Assembly: GCA_010279815.1 (NCBI GenBank)
Contig: QEOQ01000206.1
Span: forward strand, 1,430,785 to 1,494,784
DNA from: Brachionus plicatilis
Taxonomy: Eukaryota > Rotifera > Eurotatoria > Ploima > Brachionidae
Reading direction: 5' to 3'
DNA length: 64,000 nt
A program made the translations under genes and the position numbers. The stretch's first letter is position 1. Each line of letters opens with the position of its first letter. Below are positions 1 to 10,751 of this stretch, in pieces. Below the pieces are notes generated by a model, which saw nothing but the letters and a program-made list of their open reading frames with translations, was not told the origin of the DNA and ran no database searches.

Positions 1-49
1 ATAAAATTTTTATTAATCTAGATTAAATTAAATTTTAAATAAATTTTTT

Positions 50-135
50 GGCATTCAAATGGAGTCACCCAATTGAACTGAATGTTGTTGGTGCCCAATA
101 GCGACATGGTTTCAGAACTCGGCGGCAAGTAATTA
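50..135 (-). other. Possible exon fragment at window edge
   Basis: On the minus strand this stretch reads as an open, compositionally coding-like segment (LPPSSETMSLLGTNNIQFNW then VTPFEC) with much higher GC than its surroundings. No start, splice site or family could be fixed, and the frame stops about 50 bases on. It may be a terminal exon of a gene beyond the window or a decayed fragment. Confidence 0.2.
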
Positions 136-414
136 ATTTATAATTTGACCAAATGATTATAAGAGGTTTCCTAATTAAATAAATTGAATAAATTTTTATC
201 CTAATTTTTTTTTTTAATTTTTAAATTAAATCCTTCAATTTGTTTAAGTTGGAAAAGTTAAAATGTGCTATTTTTAGTATTATAAATGCTGTGGTAGACT
301 CGAGTCTCCAAGAAGTCGAGCACGTAGATGCATCTCTATAACAGCATGAGGTCAATTTTTTAAATGATCAATAGCATCAATAAAAGAGTTTTTATATAAA
401 AAAATTTATCTCAG

Positions 415-603
415 CAGCTTGTCAATTCTTTTTTAGAAATGTTCGTATTGATCACAAGGGATATCTGAAGCCTCCGAAGATGTAAAGATCGAAATAATAA
501 AAGTTCTAAGTGGGAAAAAAAATCCAGTTGAATGTTCTGATTGTGGTCGATTTTTTGAGGGCGAAAAAGGTCTGAAAATGCATCATAAAAATAGTTCATA
601 AAA
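415..603 (+). CDS. C2H2 zinc-finger exon or fragment
   Basis: The plus-strand reading ends in VECSDCGRFFEGEKGLKMHH followed by KNSS and a stop. This is a classical C2H2 finger: C-x2-C, F, a GL pair and H, with a second histidine adjacent. Finger motifs of the form CxxCGRxFxGxxGLxxH occur in host proteins and at the N-termini of some non-LTR retrotransposon proteins, so the origin is open. An upstream segment at about 285-345 (NAVVDSSLQEVEHVDASL) may belong to the same unit. No start codon or intron was established. It is probably the last exon of a small gene or a remnant. Confidence 0.35.
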
Positions 604-707
604 ATAAATGATATTCATATTTTTATTTTGTTTTTAAATTCGGTCATTAAAATTTACTCTTAAAGAATTCAAATGTTTATTAAGATTTTAATAATTACAA
701 AAAAAAA

Positions 708-792
708 TTCTGGTCACACAATTTTTTTCCTGGTCACTCAATTTTTACCTGGTCACCATTTTTTTTCTTGGTCACAAAAAACCTGGTCATAA
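708..792. repeat. Short tandem repeat, about 20-bp period (TGGTCAC core)
   Basis: Five spaced copies of TGGTCAC or a close variant (starting near 711, 731, 750, 769 and 783) are each followed by an A/T tract. The array is a small degenerate minisatellite with no coding content. Confidence 0.6.
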
Positions 793-799
793 ACTTTTA

Positions 800-1735
800 T
801 AAAAATTAATAATAAAAAGTTTTTTAAGTCATTATTGAATGAAATAATCTTAAAAAGTTCAATATTGTAAAATAATAATAATTAAAGATAAAACAAACTG
901 ATTACAAGCAAAAATTTGATTTATATTGTAAACTTTTTGCATTCGTTTTTTTTTATCAAATTATATAAAAAAAAATATTCTTCGAGACAAATAAGAAAAC
1001 GTACACCTGAATTTATCCAAACGTTACCCAGTAGAGCTTATTTTTAATTGCGATATCAAAAAAGTTTTCAATTTTACTCATCAACCTAGAGTAGTGTAGG
1101 CGTTAATTTCATTTAGTTTTAAAAACTGAAATATGAGCTTGGTTAACTTTGTAAATTTTTTAACGTTTTATATAGAAACGAAGGAACAGTTTTTTTTAAA
1201 TATTTTGCATATTAAAAATATTATTACAAGAAAAATATAAAATTGTAGATAGTTTTATGTAATTGACTACTTTGTTGCACGTTTTTTACCTAAAATAATT
1301 TTTTTGATGTAATTAGAAGACAAAAAATTAAATAAGAAGATTTAAAATATTAAATATTTTAAGATTTAAATTTATTATTGATTTCGTGAAAAAAAGAAAA
1401 TTCACAACATCCCAATAACCAAAAATTAAAATATCTAATTTAATTTTCAGATATCTTTAAACAGAAAAACTACACCATTTCTTTGAATATTGATATTTTT
1501 TACTTTACTATAAACTTTTCAAAATAAAAATTAAATTATCTAGCAGTAATAAATTAATAATTAATTAGTCATTTTTATTCAATTAATGCACTTCCATGCA
1601 TAAATAAAATAAAGTAAAATAGAAAATTTCTTTAAATGTCTTTTATAACTTTTTTCATTTTAAATTTATATTTTAATCGGTAACTAAAATTATTTTAAAT
1701 TTAAAGTATCCTTATTAAATGAAATAAATTTCCAT
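800..1735. other. AT-rich noncoding stretch
   Basis: Very AT-rich with homopolymer runs. I see no open frame with coding character, no RNA gene and no clear repeat boundary here. Confidence 0.5.
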
Positions 1736-1908
1736 AATTTTATTGTATTATCACCTGAACCACTTGCCAAATGTCCATTTGACTAAAACCGCTAATGATG
1801 GTATCCAGTGTTCATGTCCATTTGAAGTTCTAATCAAAGATCCAATATTTATATTCCATATTTTTATTGTCTTATCACCTGACCCACTTGCCAAATGGAC
1901 ATTGAATA
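1736..1908 (-). pseudogene. WD40 repeat pseudogene fragment
   Basis: Read on the minus strand the fragment gives LASGSGDKTIKIWNINIGSL, then a linker with NGHEHWIPSLAVL. After a one-base frame change it gives NGHLASGSGDNTIKLWK. These are two WD40 blades of the same 'NG-LASGS-D-TIKIW' subfamily as the intact secreted WD40 gene at 47.0-48.2 kb. The frameshift and the lack of flanking blades make it a broken copy. It shows that the WD40 family has been duplicated and lost locally. The family assignment is firm; whether it derives from the 47-kb gene or from another paralogue is not known. Confidence 0.75.
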
Positions 1909-1909
1909 A

Positions 1910-3500
1910 AAATTAAAATTAAAAACTTTATGAATTTTCGCTTACGGTAACACTTACGTTTACGGTAACGTTACATTTTTGCGAGATCTACAGTACATCC
2001 AATTAGTTGTTAAGTCTAACTTTTAGATCATAAATTTCCTTCTTATTTTTCAATATCAGTTCTATTAAAGTACTGATTTCGTTTTCATATTTAACTTGTA
2101 GTGGTTCTTTTTCATTCGTTTTTTTTCTCGAAGTCTCTCAGATAGTTTGAAAAATGTGTCTATTCGCACGTAAATGTATCCTTCTTTCAAATATCTTCTC
2201 TTTCTTTTTTCTAATTATATTTTCAATTATAAATGTTTGCTCGAACTTTGTTTTAATTAGTTTAGCCAGCTTTATACTTTTGGGTATTATCTTTTCTCCT
2301 TCAAGCATCCATTCAATATCGTTTGTATTTTCCTTATTTAAATTCCAGTGTTCCTAATTTTTTTTGACATGACCGATTGAAGTACTAGCACTTGCACAAA
2401 AATAATTTCCTGAAAATCCAAAAAAATTTCTTTCTTGGTTTTTTTCACGGAATTCTTTTTCAGCTGTCTTATTTACTTCGATTCTGTTTCTTTTCTTATT
2501 TATTGTCTTATTTATTTTCAAGATTTGAATTATTTAACATAAATACCTTGTTGTTAAATTTTTTCAAATAGTAATTGAATAAAAATATCAATTCAATTTT
2601 TATTATTTCATAAATTTTTTATTTTAAATATTTTTTTTAATAATAAATTTAATAAATGAAGTGCTTAAAAGTCTCTTGAGGCATGGGTTTTTGCAAGCCT
2701 GTTGATTAACCTTGAAATTTAAAAATTTTTTGAGGAGAATTTTTTTATTCACTCTTGTTGGTCGTCCTAAACTTGTCGAGTCCATTAAAAAGCACTCTGG
2801 TATGTGTTTTTCTTTCATTCTTAGTAGACATTTAAGCAGCCTTTTATTCTTTATACACTGGCTCATTTGCTCAAACTTTGTTCTTCGTTGGACACTATTT
2901 CTACATTAATCCTCCCTAGGCATCAAGTATGAAAGGTTCAATAGACTACCAAGTATCGAATACAAAAGTTTTTTATTAAAAGAAAATATTTGAAATTTTT
3001 AGAAAATGTACCAAATTAGTTTAGTTCGTTTGAGGTTTTTGCTGCGACATCCTGTATGTCCTGAATGTCTGTCTGAGCTAATCACTACTTTGTGTGATAC
3101 TGTAACAGCCATTTCCATTGAATTTATCTATGACCGCCTTCAAGACTCTCACTGATTTGGATTTTACAACACTATCAGGCAACTTTTTACATTTTTGGAC
3201 CAAAGGAAAACGGTCTAAAAGAAAACACACCGCGAGAAAATAGATAATAGAAGTTATTTTAAGTGAGTTTACCATTAAAAATAAAAAAATTTAAAATAAA
3301 TTTCATAACAAGTGTCTTTATTTTTTAAAAAATAAATACAATTATTTAAGCGCAGTTATTTATACACTGACTGGTGTTGCTTGTATCAGACGACGTGATA
3401 TAAATTTAATTAGAGTAAGAAATTCATGGAGAAATGAAATAATTTGTTAAAAATTGTTCTCTGAATTCAAAATTTAATTGTTTCATTTTAATTAAGATAG
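1910..3500. other. Mostly noncoding, with unidentified coding-like remnants
   Basis: At 2624-2866 (minus) a frame reads MSQCIKNKRLLKCLLRMKEK followed by HIPECFLMDSTSLGRPTRVN. Its biased composition looks protein-derived but I cannot place it. A lysine-rich minus frame also occurs across 2150-2357. At 3078-3275 (minus) a 65-codon ORF starts with a hydrophobic leader (SIIYFLAVCFLLDRF) and could be a tiny secreted protein, though chance is equally likely. Nothing else is supported. Confidence 0.25.
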
Positions 3501-3517
3501 AATGGAAAGGTATTATC

Positions 3518-3765
3518 AGAGACGTATTATCATGTGTAGCAAACTATGCTAAGCCATATCAGAGTGTAGTGCATAATTCTGGATGCAGAAATTTTTTACA
3601 GAATGTGGCAGTTATAAAATACTGAATGTGAACTTGGAAAATGTGTTTCTGCAATAAATTTTAAATTCAAAAATATCTTAAAAATCTTTTTTTAATAAAA
3701 ATTTTTGAGCATGATCATTTTAATTTGATCATAAACTTCAATTTGCCGAAAATTTGTTTGGTAAT
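3518..3765 (+). repeat. Dispersed repeat, copy A
   Basis: This segment aligns by eye with 49362-49600 over most of its length. Shared landmarks are CATGTGTAACAAACCATGCTAA-like and TTCTGCAAT-AATTTAAA-TCAAAAAT-like stretches and an end reading TTTTTGAGCATGA...GATCATAAACTTCAATTTG. Part of its end also appears in the arms of the foldback at 6075-6475. It has no coding frame and is probably a non-autonomous element family. Confidence 0.55.
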
Positions 3766-4749
3766 TTTTTTAAAGTTTGTTTCCAAAAGTTTGACAATAA
3801 TAAAAAAGAGCATTAAAGATATTTCAATTTTTATACAAGATAGCCGAAAAACTATCAAATGATTTAATTTTAAAAAAAAATATTTTGAATTTTTTCCTAT
3901 TTTTTTTTATAAAATAACAGTATTAAAAATTAAAAATAAAAATTTACTGAAATAAAATGTAAAAAATGTAAAAATGTTAAATTATTTTCATTTATCGATA
4001 AATGAAATTATCGATACACTTATGACTTAAAAACAGGCCTGTCCAATTCAAATAATAACTATTAAAGAAACATGTCGCAGTCCACACTTCCCCTGCTTTA
4101 TTGGGATCGAAAAAAATATTTTTTGAGCGTTTTTTTTTTTTTTTAAATTCCGTAATTTACCCCATTTCCACCAATCGACTCACTAAACCTAATTTCAAAT
4201 AATTTTTATAATAGTTATAGTTTTTTTGTTTTTTTTTTAAATTACTTTTTTCAATTAAATGTGTACCTATCATAAAATACATATTGTTCTAGCATTTTCT
4301 GTGATTTTTTTATTTCCTGTAAGTTTTTTTAAATTTATCAATTTTAAATGTAGTTAATAAATTCCCAAATAAAAAATTTAATTTTTCAAATTCACGACAA
4401 TTTCTAAGGTTTATTTTTGTTTTAAATTTTTTAAAAGAGGGAAGAAGAGTGCAAACCTCGTATACAAATCCTTTAGCATTGCGATTCGAAAAATTTATTT
4501 TCCCATCTTTTTAAAATGGAAAAAAATGAATATATAACTAGTATGTTAATTAAAAATAAATTTTAGCTAAAATTATTTTATTTTAAAGTAATGTAAATTC
4601 AAAAAGATTAAATAAAAATTAGTTTTTTTTTAGAAGTTTATTAATAAAACAAAAACAACAGATAAAAGAAATAAATGAATTTAGAAAAATGGCTTTGAGT
4701 ATTGCTACAAACAAAAAAAATAAATTCAACACAACAAGACTGAAGTGAT

Positions 4750-6045
4750 TTAAAAAGAATAAATTTTTCTAACATTTTCTCTATTTGCATGCAGAACGTT
4801 TTCTACACAAGTATTTTTAAGTTCAGCCAACTGTTCAGCTGTGGCAAAAATGAAACCAAGATGCGATACTGAGACGTCTGATGTAGGGAACTTAAGGCAG
4901 AAAAAAATCAAGGTTTTTAAATAAAAACTTAAAAAAAAATATTAGCTCTTTTGATTGAGGAATAAAATAAGGTGCATCTGTTTCCAACAATATTATGTCT
5001 AAAGGCACATCTTTAATCATTTTTTTAAATAATGCTTTTCTGAATCTAAATATTTCATGGCTATTTCTGAATTTCCCGTAAAACAATGCAAATGAATACG
5101 ATAATTTGGATTTAAATGCTCTTTTAGCATTTCAAGACATTTCTCTTCTGTTTGTCTACAATAAATTACAATTGGCATGTGAGTTTGTGAAGCAATTTTT
5201 AGCTGTCTTTGAAAAACTTTAATCTGTTGATTTAATTCGACTCCATAGCTAATTTTTAAATTATATGTTTTTTATTGCCTTAAGCACATGTAGCAATAGA
5301 ATACTTTCTTGATTAATCAAGACCACATTCGCCCAATGCAACTATTTTCGGATGAGATGTTAGCGCATCGATAAATGTTTCTTCCAAATTTGAACTCCAA
5401 TAGTTGGAAAAAATGGGGATGGTAGCTAAATTAAATTTATTTAAAATTAGATTAAAATTTTTAATTGTTTAAAACACAATAGTTTGATAAAACTTCGGAT
5501 GAGAATGTTTATTAAAATAAAAATTTATGTATTAAACTCAAATTATTTTACTTTTAATTAAATAACCTTTATTAAAAAAATTCTTTGGATGACATATGAC
5601 ATTATATAGGCTTATCAGTGACTATTATTTGAAATAATAGTCACTGAAATAGTTGTGCATATCGAAATGGTGGTATCGAATTTTTGGGAATAAAAGATCA
5701 AAATGACAATGTGTATCGACAAGATTGTTGGGAAAATTTTTCCATTTAGTTGATTTTTTTCTAAGATGTGATCAATTGTTTGTTAGGCTTGTTTGTTTCC
5801 TCAACAGAATCATTTTGTGTGCAAAACTCAATACTATTAGAACTTTTTTAAGATTTTTTACATGATGTTGGTTCAGTTAAATTAGACGCTGGAATGTAAT
5901 TTCGTATTTTGATCTTGTCTTTTTCATTTATTGAGTAGCACACGTGAGCAGTACTTTTTGAACATTCATCAGTTATCCTTACATTTTTCAATAGTTCGTC
6001 CAATTTGGAAATTTTTTTCTCAACTGGTTTTAATTGTGTGTTCAT
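4750..6045 (-). pseudogene. TATDN2-like: TatD-family metal-dependent DNase (TATDN2-like), broken
   Basis: TatD-family proteins are TIM-barrel metal-dependent DNases. Fragments in the correct order on the minus strand are: a polar N-terminal part (6045-5850); LVDTHCHFDLLFPKI with the metal-binding HxH (near 5730); FSNYWSSNL...LTSHPKIVALGECGLD (5430-5325); QQIKVFQRQLKIASQTHMPI and VIYCRQTEEKC (5240-5150); RIHLHCFTGNSEIAMKYLD (5110-5040); KKMIKDVPLDIILLETDAPY (5020-4960); and a C-terminal AEQLAELKN...VLHANRENVRKIYSF (4850-4755). The N-terminal extension and the THCHFDLLF context resemble TATDN2. Disablements: an in-frame TAA directly after GECGLD, a frameshift in which CFTGNSEIAMKYLDS and EIFRFRKALFKKM overlap in two frames with the intervening family segment missing, and no good donor for the last junction. 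I call it a pseudogene. Confidence 0.75.
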
Positions 6046-6074
6046 TCTAATTTAAAATTTTAGAAAAAAATTAA

Positions 6075-6475
6075 ATATTTTGGCAATTTGAAGTTTATGA
6101 TCAATTTTTGATCTCAAAATCAAATCAAACTAAAACTAGTAAATAAATTTTTATTTCTTAATAGAAATAATGCAGAAATACATTTTTGGTTTAAACATTC
6201 TATGTTAAATATAAAAATTAACTCTGCAATATCAAATGCACAATGCATAGTGCACACCATCCAAATGATGCTATTTCAAGTGGATCATTTTTTGCAGACT
6301 TTTGAAGATTTGCAGATTTTACCTTTAGATTTAACAAAGTATATTAAAACCAAAAATTTACCTCTGCTCTAATTTTATTAAAAAATTAAAATTTATTTTA
6401 TAGTTTTAGTTTGATTTGATCATTTTGAGCATCAAAAATTGATCATAAACTTCAACTTGCCAATATTTTCATAAA
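6075..6475. repeat. Foldback (inverted-repeat) element
   Basis: Inverted arms of about 65 bp: the left arm (6078-6142, with GAAGTTTATGATCAATTTTT and then GATC) is matched in reverse complement by 6402-6470. The spacer carries GC-richer sequence near 6230-6330. The arms share sequence with the ends of the dispersed repeats at 3.7 kb and 49.5 kb. No coding capacity. Confidence 0.55.
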
Positions 6476-7640
6476 ATTTTTAATAATATTTTTATTTTAT
6501 TTGTATCTAGCTTAGCTTTTTTTTTTACTTAATACGCCTCCGCAAGCTAGTCTTGCTGTAGCTTTTTTATAATAATAATAATAATAAGTTTTCAATAATA
6601 AGGTTACAAAATTTTTGTTTCTAAAAAATAAAATTTCTGCAAAAAATTTTGAAGATAAACTCTTGATTTCATTCAATTAATAGCAAACTTGAAGGAACTA
6701 AACAAGAAAAAAGAGGCCAGCATCGTGACGAGCTCAATGTTTCTGGTTTGAAAGATCAATTTAAAAATTGGGGTCTTTCCTGTTATGTGACCAATCCAGT
6801 CAGAATCAATTTTGTGCCCACACTGTTAAACGCATCCTGGTCACATCAACAATCATGTATTTGGGTACCAAAAGGCCGCAACTAAGGCGATAGAAAAACT
6901 GGAGCATCTGTCATGAATCTCCAATTCTACTTTTACAAGAAATATACATTAAATAAAAAAATTTAAAAAAAATAAAAGTATGTACAATATTAGAATTCAA
7001 TTATTACAATTTTTTAAAAAAGAAAAATCTAATTAGTAGTTAGTAAAAAATTAAACGTTTTACAAAAATTAATTTGAAAAATAAAAAAAATCACAAAATT
7101 TGATAACAAGTACAAAATGAATTATTATTCTGTTTTAAGCAATTCATTAAACTAAAAAATTTAATTAATTATCAATAAAATTACAACTTTTATGTCCTAA
7201 TTGTTTCATTTTTGTATATTTTATATTTTTTTCCATCGCCTACAAGGCGTTTATTGAATAAATAAATAAAATAAAAATATTGCTTCCAAACATTAGCAAT
7301 GACTTAGTCTTGATTTTTATTTGATATTTTATTCTAGAGGAGCTCTACCTCGATACAGAATACAAAAAAACTTTTTTAATCTAGAATAAATCAACTTTAA
7401 AAATAAAATCAACATATTTATTTATAAAGAAAAATAACATTAGAAACAAAGTTAAAAAATAAAACTCATTGTTTAAATATGAATAAATTTTTATTCTAAA
7501 AAAAGATCTATTTTAACAAACTTGTCTAAAATTTAAATAAATTATTTAATAAAATGATTGACTAAAAAAAAGGCATAAATTTAAGGTCAATATAAAAATA
7601 ATATTTTATAAACCAAATGAACTAACTGAATTGTTTTTTT
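6476..7640. other. AT-rich spacer with one unidentified remnant
   Basis: A plus-strand segment near 6760-6885 reads LKNWGLSCYVTNPVRINFVP followed by TLLNASWSHQQSCIWVPKGRN and a stop. It looks protein-derived but I cannot identify it. The rest is homopolymer-rich DNA with an ATA microsatellite (about 6568-6590) and no supported feature. Confidence 0.25.
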
Positions 7641-7641
7641 T

Positions 7642-9762
7642 TTACTTTGATTTTTTTCTTAGAGAATAACGAGTTATTTGATAAGCTTTCCATTTATCCA
7701 TTTCCAAATCGTCACTTAATTTAAAAAGTTTCCTATCGGCTACACTAAAAGATTTTAAAAGTGCTTCTATTTCTGAATTTAAAATTGGAAAAACACTTTT
7801 TGAAATGCCTTCTGAATAGATTATTGCTTGCTTTTTATGTTCTGTTCCTCTTAGAGTAAGTCCTTTCTTTAGATTTTTGACAAAACTTTGATTTTTATTG
7901 CTTCCAAGCTGCATATAAAGCATCAAATACGGATTATTTTTATTTAAATCATAAAACAAATTTGAACTTAGACCAAGACATGCTGACACAAAATCTATTG
8001 ATGGTGGATTTTCGTAAAGTTTCACTTGAACCATTATAGCTGACACTGATTTAAAGTTGTTTTCATTGATTGAAACTGGAATAATAAGATCAAATACATT
8101 TTGATTTGTAAAACAATGAATGGCTGCACATCTTTTCAATGAATCTACCAAGCTTATATGTTTCATTAAGGCTTGTGGTTTTGTGAAATGATTGAAATTA
8201 ATAAAAGCGTTTAATAAAATTTTTGGATTTAAAATTTGGCTACTAATTATCTTAATACTGCAAAATTCATTTGAACTTGTACACTGCCAATCATTTGTTT
8301 CACTACCACAATTATCATTGCATTTTCCAAATAAAGTCTGAGTAAAAATACCTACTTTGACACTATTGATATATTTAATAGAGGATTGAGACGTTCCAGA
8401 GCTTAAATAAGCTTTGTCGATCGCTCTAAGCAAAATTAATTTGGCAATAATTTCACCTTTGTCACCTGTTGATATTAAACTACTTTCTGTCAATTTGATC
8501 ATAGTATTTAGAATAAAAGGAAAATTTTGCTCCATTATAATGGCACTTGCAGCGGCCAAAATAGGCTCAGATGGATAATCTATTTCAAATAAGTTATTTT
8601 TAACATCCAAATATGTGCAAACTGCCATATTGGTAGCAACTAGTTGTTGGCTTTTTGTTATTTGTTTTGGCTTTAATATGCCTAATCTACTGCTCAAAAC
8701 AGCCAAGCAATCATTGTCATTTAAAGTTTCGGCCAAACGATTTCCACTCATTAGTTTATCACAGGCCAAATTAAATAAATCATAATTTGAAATAGATTCG
8801 TACAAATTTTTGTGTGAATTATTTTTGGTATATATCCATGAGCCCCATAATGGCCGACCAAACATACAGACATTTTCAAACAAGATTGAGTCTTTGATGT
8901 TCTTAATTTTTTCGTAATTTCGATCAATGAACACATCCCAATTCGGCAATAAATAAATTGGTTCAAATACTTTAAGCTTTTTTTCACTTATTCTTTTAGA
9001 CGGATCTTGATAGGTTACAGGCATGAAATCAGCAAACTGCGAAAACGTATCCAGAAAAAGAACAAAAACACTTCCCTTAAGATTCGAAGTCAAACTTCTG
9101 AGAATGAAATAGTTATCGGGAAATAATGATGATGCCTCGTCAAAAACAAAAACTAATGGTGTTTTTTTTTCATAAACAGGTATTGATACTTGTTTGATAT
9201 CTTCAATATTCTGATGAATTGATATTTTTTCACCAAGACCATCTGGATTGCCATATGAATCAAAAAATTCTGTGCAGCTATAGGTTTCTTTTTTCTCATT
9301 TAAAATGTCAATGAAAGTTTTAAAATAGCATTTGAAATTTGTTTCAACATTATCTTTTTTTAGCAAAAAATCTGCCAGAGTACTTCTTCTCGGATACCCA
9401 TTACTTTTTAAGTCTAGAAGACAGCAGTAAACAACGTAAAATCCTTCGTCAACTAGTCCGAAACATGCTCTTGATTTTCCGAATCCACTGGATTGAAAAA
9501 GTATAGCATATGGGCCATAAAAAATCAACTCATTATAACTTTCAATGTATTTTCTTATTTGATTGCTTAAAAACTTTCGTGAACTAATGCCTATACAAGA
9601 ATTTTCTAACAAATTAGTAGTAAATGATTCAGCTATTAATGTTTTAATTTCAGAATTTTGGGAAGTTTTTGGAGAAGTTTCATCTTTAATTGATGATTTG
9701 GATTGCAACCATTCTTTCATTTTTGAATAATCTAGATTTAAATAAAAAATCAATTTTTTCAA
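7642..9762 (-). CDS. P-loop NTPase plus PD-(D/E)xK-type nuclease, Crinkler/RHS-like
   Basis: Intronless, 706 aa, the longest host-type open frame in the window. Walker A is SSGFGKSR (residues 91-98) and Walker B is FVFDEA (205-210). The central part has GRPLWGS (302-308), LAVLSSRLGI (353-362) and YPSEPILA (396-403), which I recognise from the NTPases of Crinkler (CRN) effectors and trypanosome RHS proteins. Downstream, GEIIAKL (E437), FDLIIPV (D558) and VQVK (Q579, K581) fit the E...D...(E/Q)xK pattern of a restriction-endonuclease-fold domain, the pairing described for CRN/RHS proteins. No signal peptide or CRN header domain is visible. A second in-frame ATG lies at residue 15, so the true start may be slightly shorter. 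The single-exon structure among intron-rich neighbours suggests transfer or a mobile-element origin. The role is unknown: selfish element, DNA-damaging effector or domesticated defence are all possible. Confidence 0.75.
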   Translation of the reverse strand: MKKLIFYLNLDYSKMKEWLQSKSSIKDETSPKTSQNSEIKTLIAESFTTNLLENSCIGISSRKFLSNQIRKYIESYNELIFYGPYAILFQSSGFGKSRACFGLVDEGFYVVYCCLLDLKSNGYPRRSTLADFLLKKDNVETNFKCYFKTFIDILNEKKETYSCTEFFDSYGNPDGLGEKISIHQNIEDIKQVSIPVYEKKTPLVFVFDEASSLFPDNYFILRSLTSNLKGSVFVLFLDTFSQFADFMPVTYQDPSKRISEKKLKVFEPIYLLPNWDVFIDRNYEKIKNIKDSILFENVCMFGRPLWGSWIYTKNNSHKNLYESISNYDLFNLACDKLMSGNRLAETLNDNDCLAVLSSRLGILKPKQITKSQQLVATNMAVCTYLDVKNNLFEIDYPSEPILAAASAIIMEQNFPFILNTMIKLTESSLISTGDKGEIIAKLILLRAIDKAYLSSGTSQSSIKYINSVKVGIFTQTLFGKCNDNCGSETNDWQCTSSNEFCSIKIISSQILNPKILLNAFINFNHFTKPQALMKHISLVDSLKRCAAIHCFTNQNVFDLIIPVSINENNFKSVSAIMVQVKLYENPPSIDFVSACLGLSSNLFYDLNKNNPYLMLYMQLGSNKNQSFVKNLKKGLTLRGTEHKKQAIIYSEGISKSVFPILNSEIEALLKSFSVADRKLFKLSDDLEMDKWKAYQITRYSLRKKSK

Positions 9763-10750
9763 TAATATTAAGCATATTTTTTGAATTGTAGATGCCTAAA
9801 GTATTTCTGCATTTGTCAAGGTTCGTTATTTATCTTTATTAATATTATTAATATTTCTTACTATAATTGATGATTTGGCGCACTTAAACAAAGAATAAAT
9901 TTTGTTTCTAAATTGCCATTTAATTAAGGAAATCTTTTATTGATTCTATTAAAAAAATTATTTATTTATCTATTTAGGCAAAATATACTTTAAAAGGCAA
10001 TAATTTTTTGATACCGCTATCTTAATTAAAATTACGCTTTTTTAATAAACTTTATTTTAATTTAGGAAGTTTTTTAATACTTTAATACTCAAAATGAAGA
10101 AAATAAATTGCGATCAAATTAAAATATTTCAATGGAAGAAGAAATTTTTTTGTTCTAGATACAACTCAAAAAAAATAAAAATTTTAAATTTAGTTTAGAT
10201 ATTTTTCCATTAAATTAATTTTTTTTGATTAGATTAGATAGATTTTTGTATTTTCATTAATTAAGACTTTACTTAAAAAAATTAGATCTTTCTTTATTTT
10301 TAGCTTAAAATTATTATGTGAATTTCAAAAACCAAAATAACAAAAATTCTTCATTTTATGATTAATTAAAATTTACTAAAATAAAATATATTTAAAAAAA
10401 ATATTACAACAAAGTGCAACATACTTTGTTGCATCGTTTTAGTCTTAAATAAAATCTTTATTTTCTTTTTTTGTTGTTAATCAATTCAACAATCAATTTA
10501 AATCTTATTGTTATTTTATAATTTGTCTTATTTTAACACTAAAGTTCACGAAATTCAAAACTTTAGTGCTATCTGAATTTCACATTTTTGACTCAAAATT
10601 CGTAATTTACACCCTCGAAAACCTCATTTAAAAAAATCTTTTTAGAAAAATTATTTTAGGTAAAAAAGTTGCAAAAAAACTATGCTGCTCTATGTTGCAA
10701 TATTTTTTTGAATATTATTATATTATTATAAATATTTATATATTATATTT
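9763..10750. other. AT-rich spacer, no feature seen
   Basis: Homopolymer-rich sequence with no coding frame or RNA gene. It leads directly into the foldback element that starts at 10752. Confidence 0.5.
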
Positions 10751-10751
10751 A

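Noticed and set aside
2154..2357. 67-codon hydrophobic plus-strand ORF
   Set aside because: The hydrophobicity follows from T-rich DNA; the opposite strand reads as a more protein-like lysine-rich segment.
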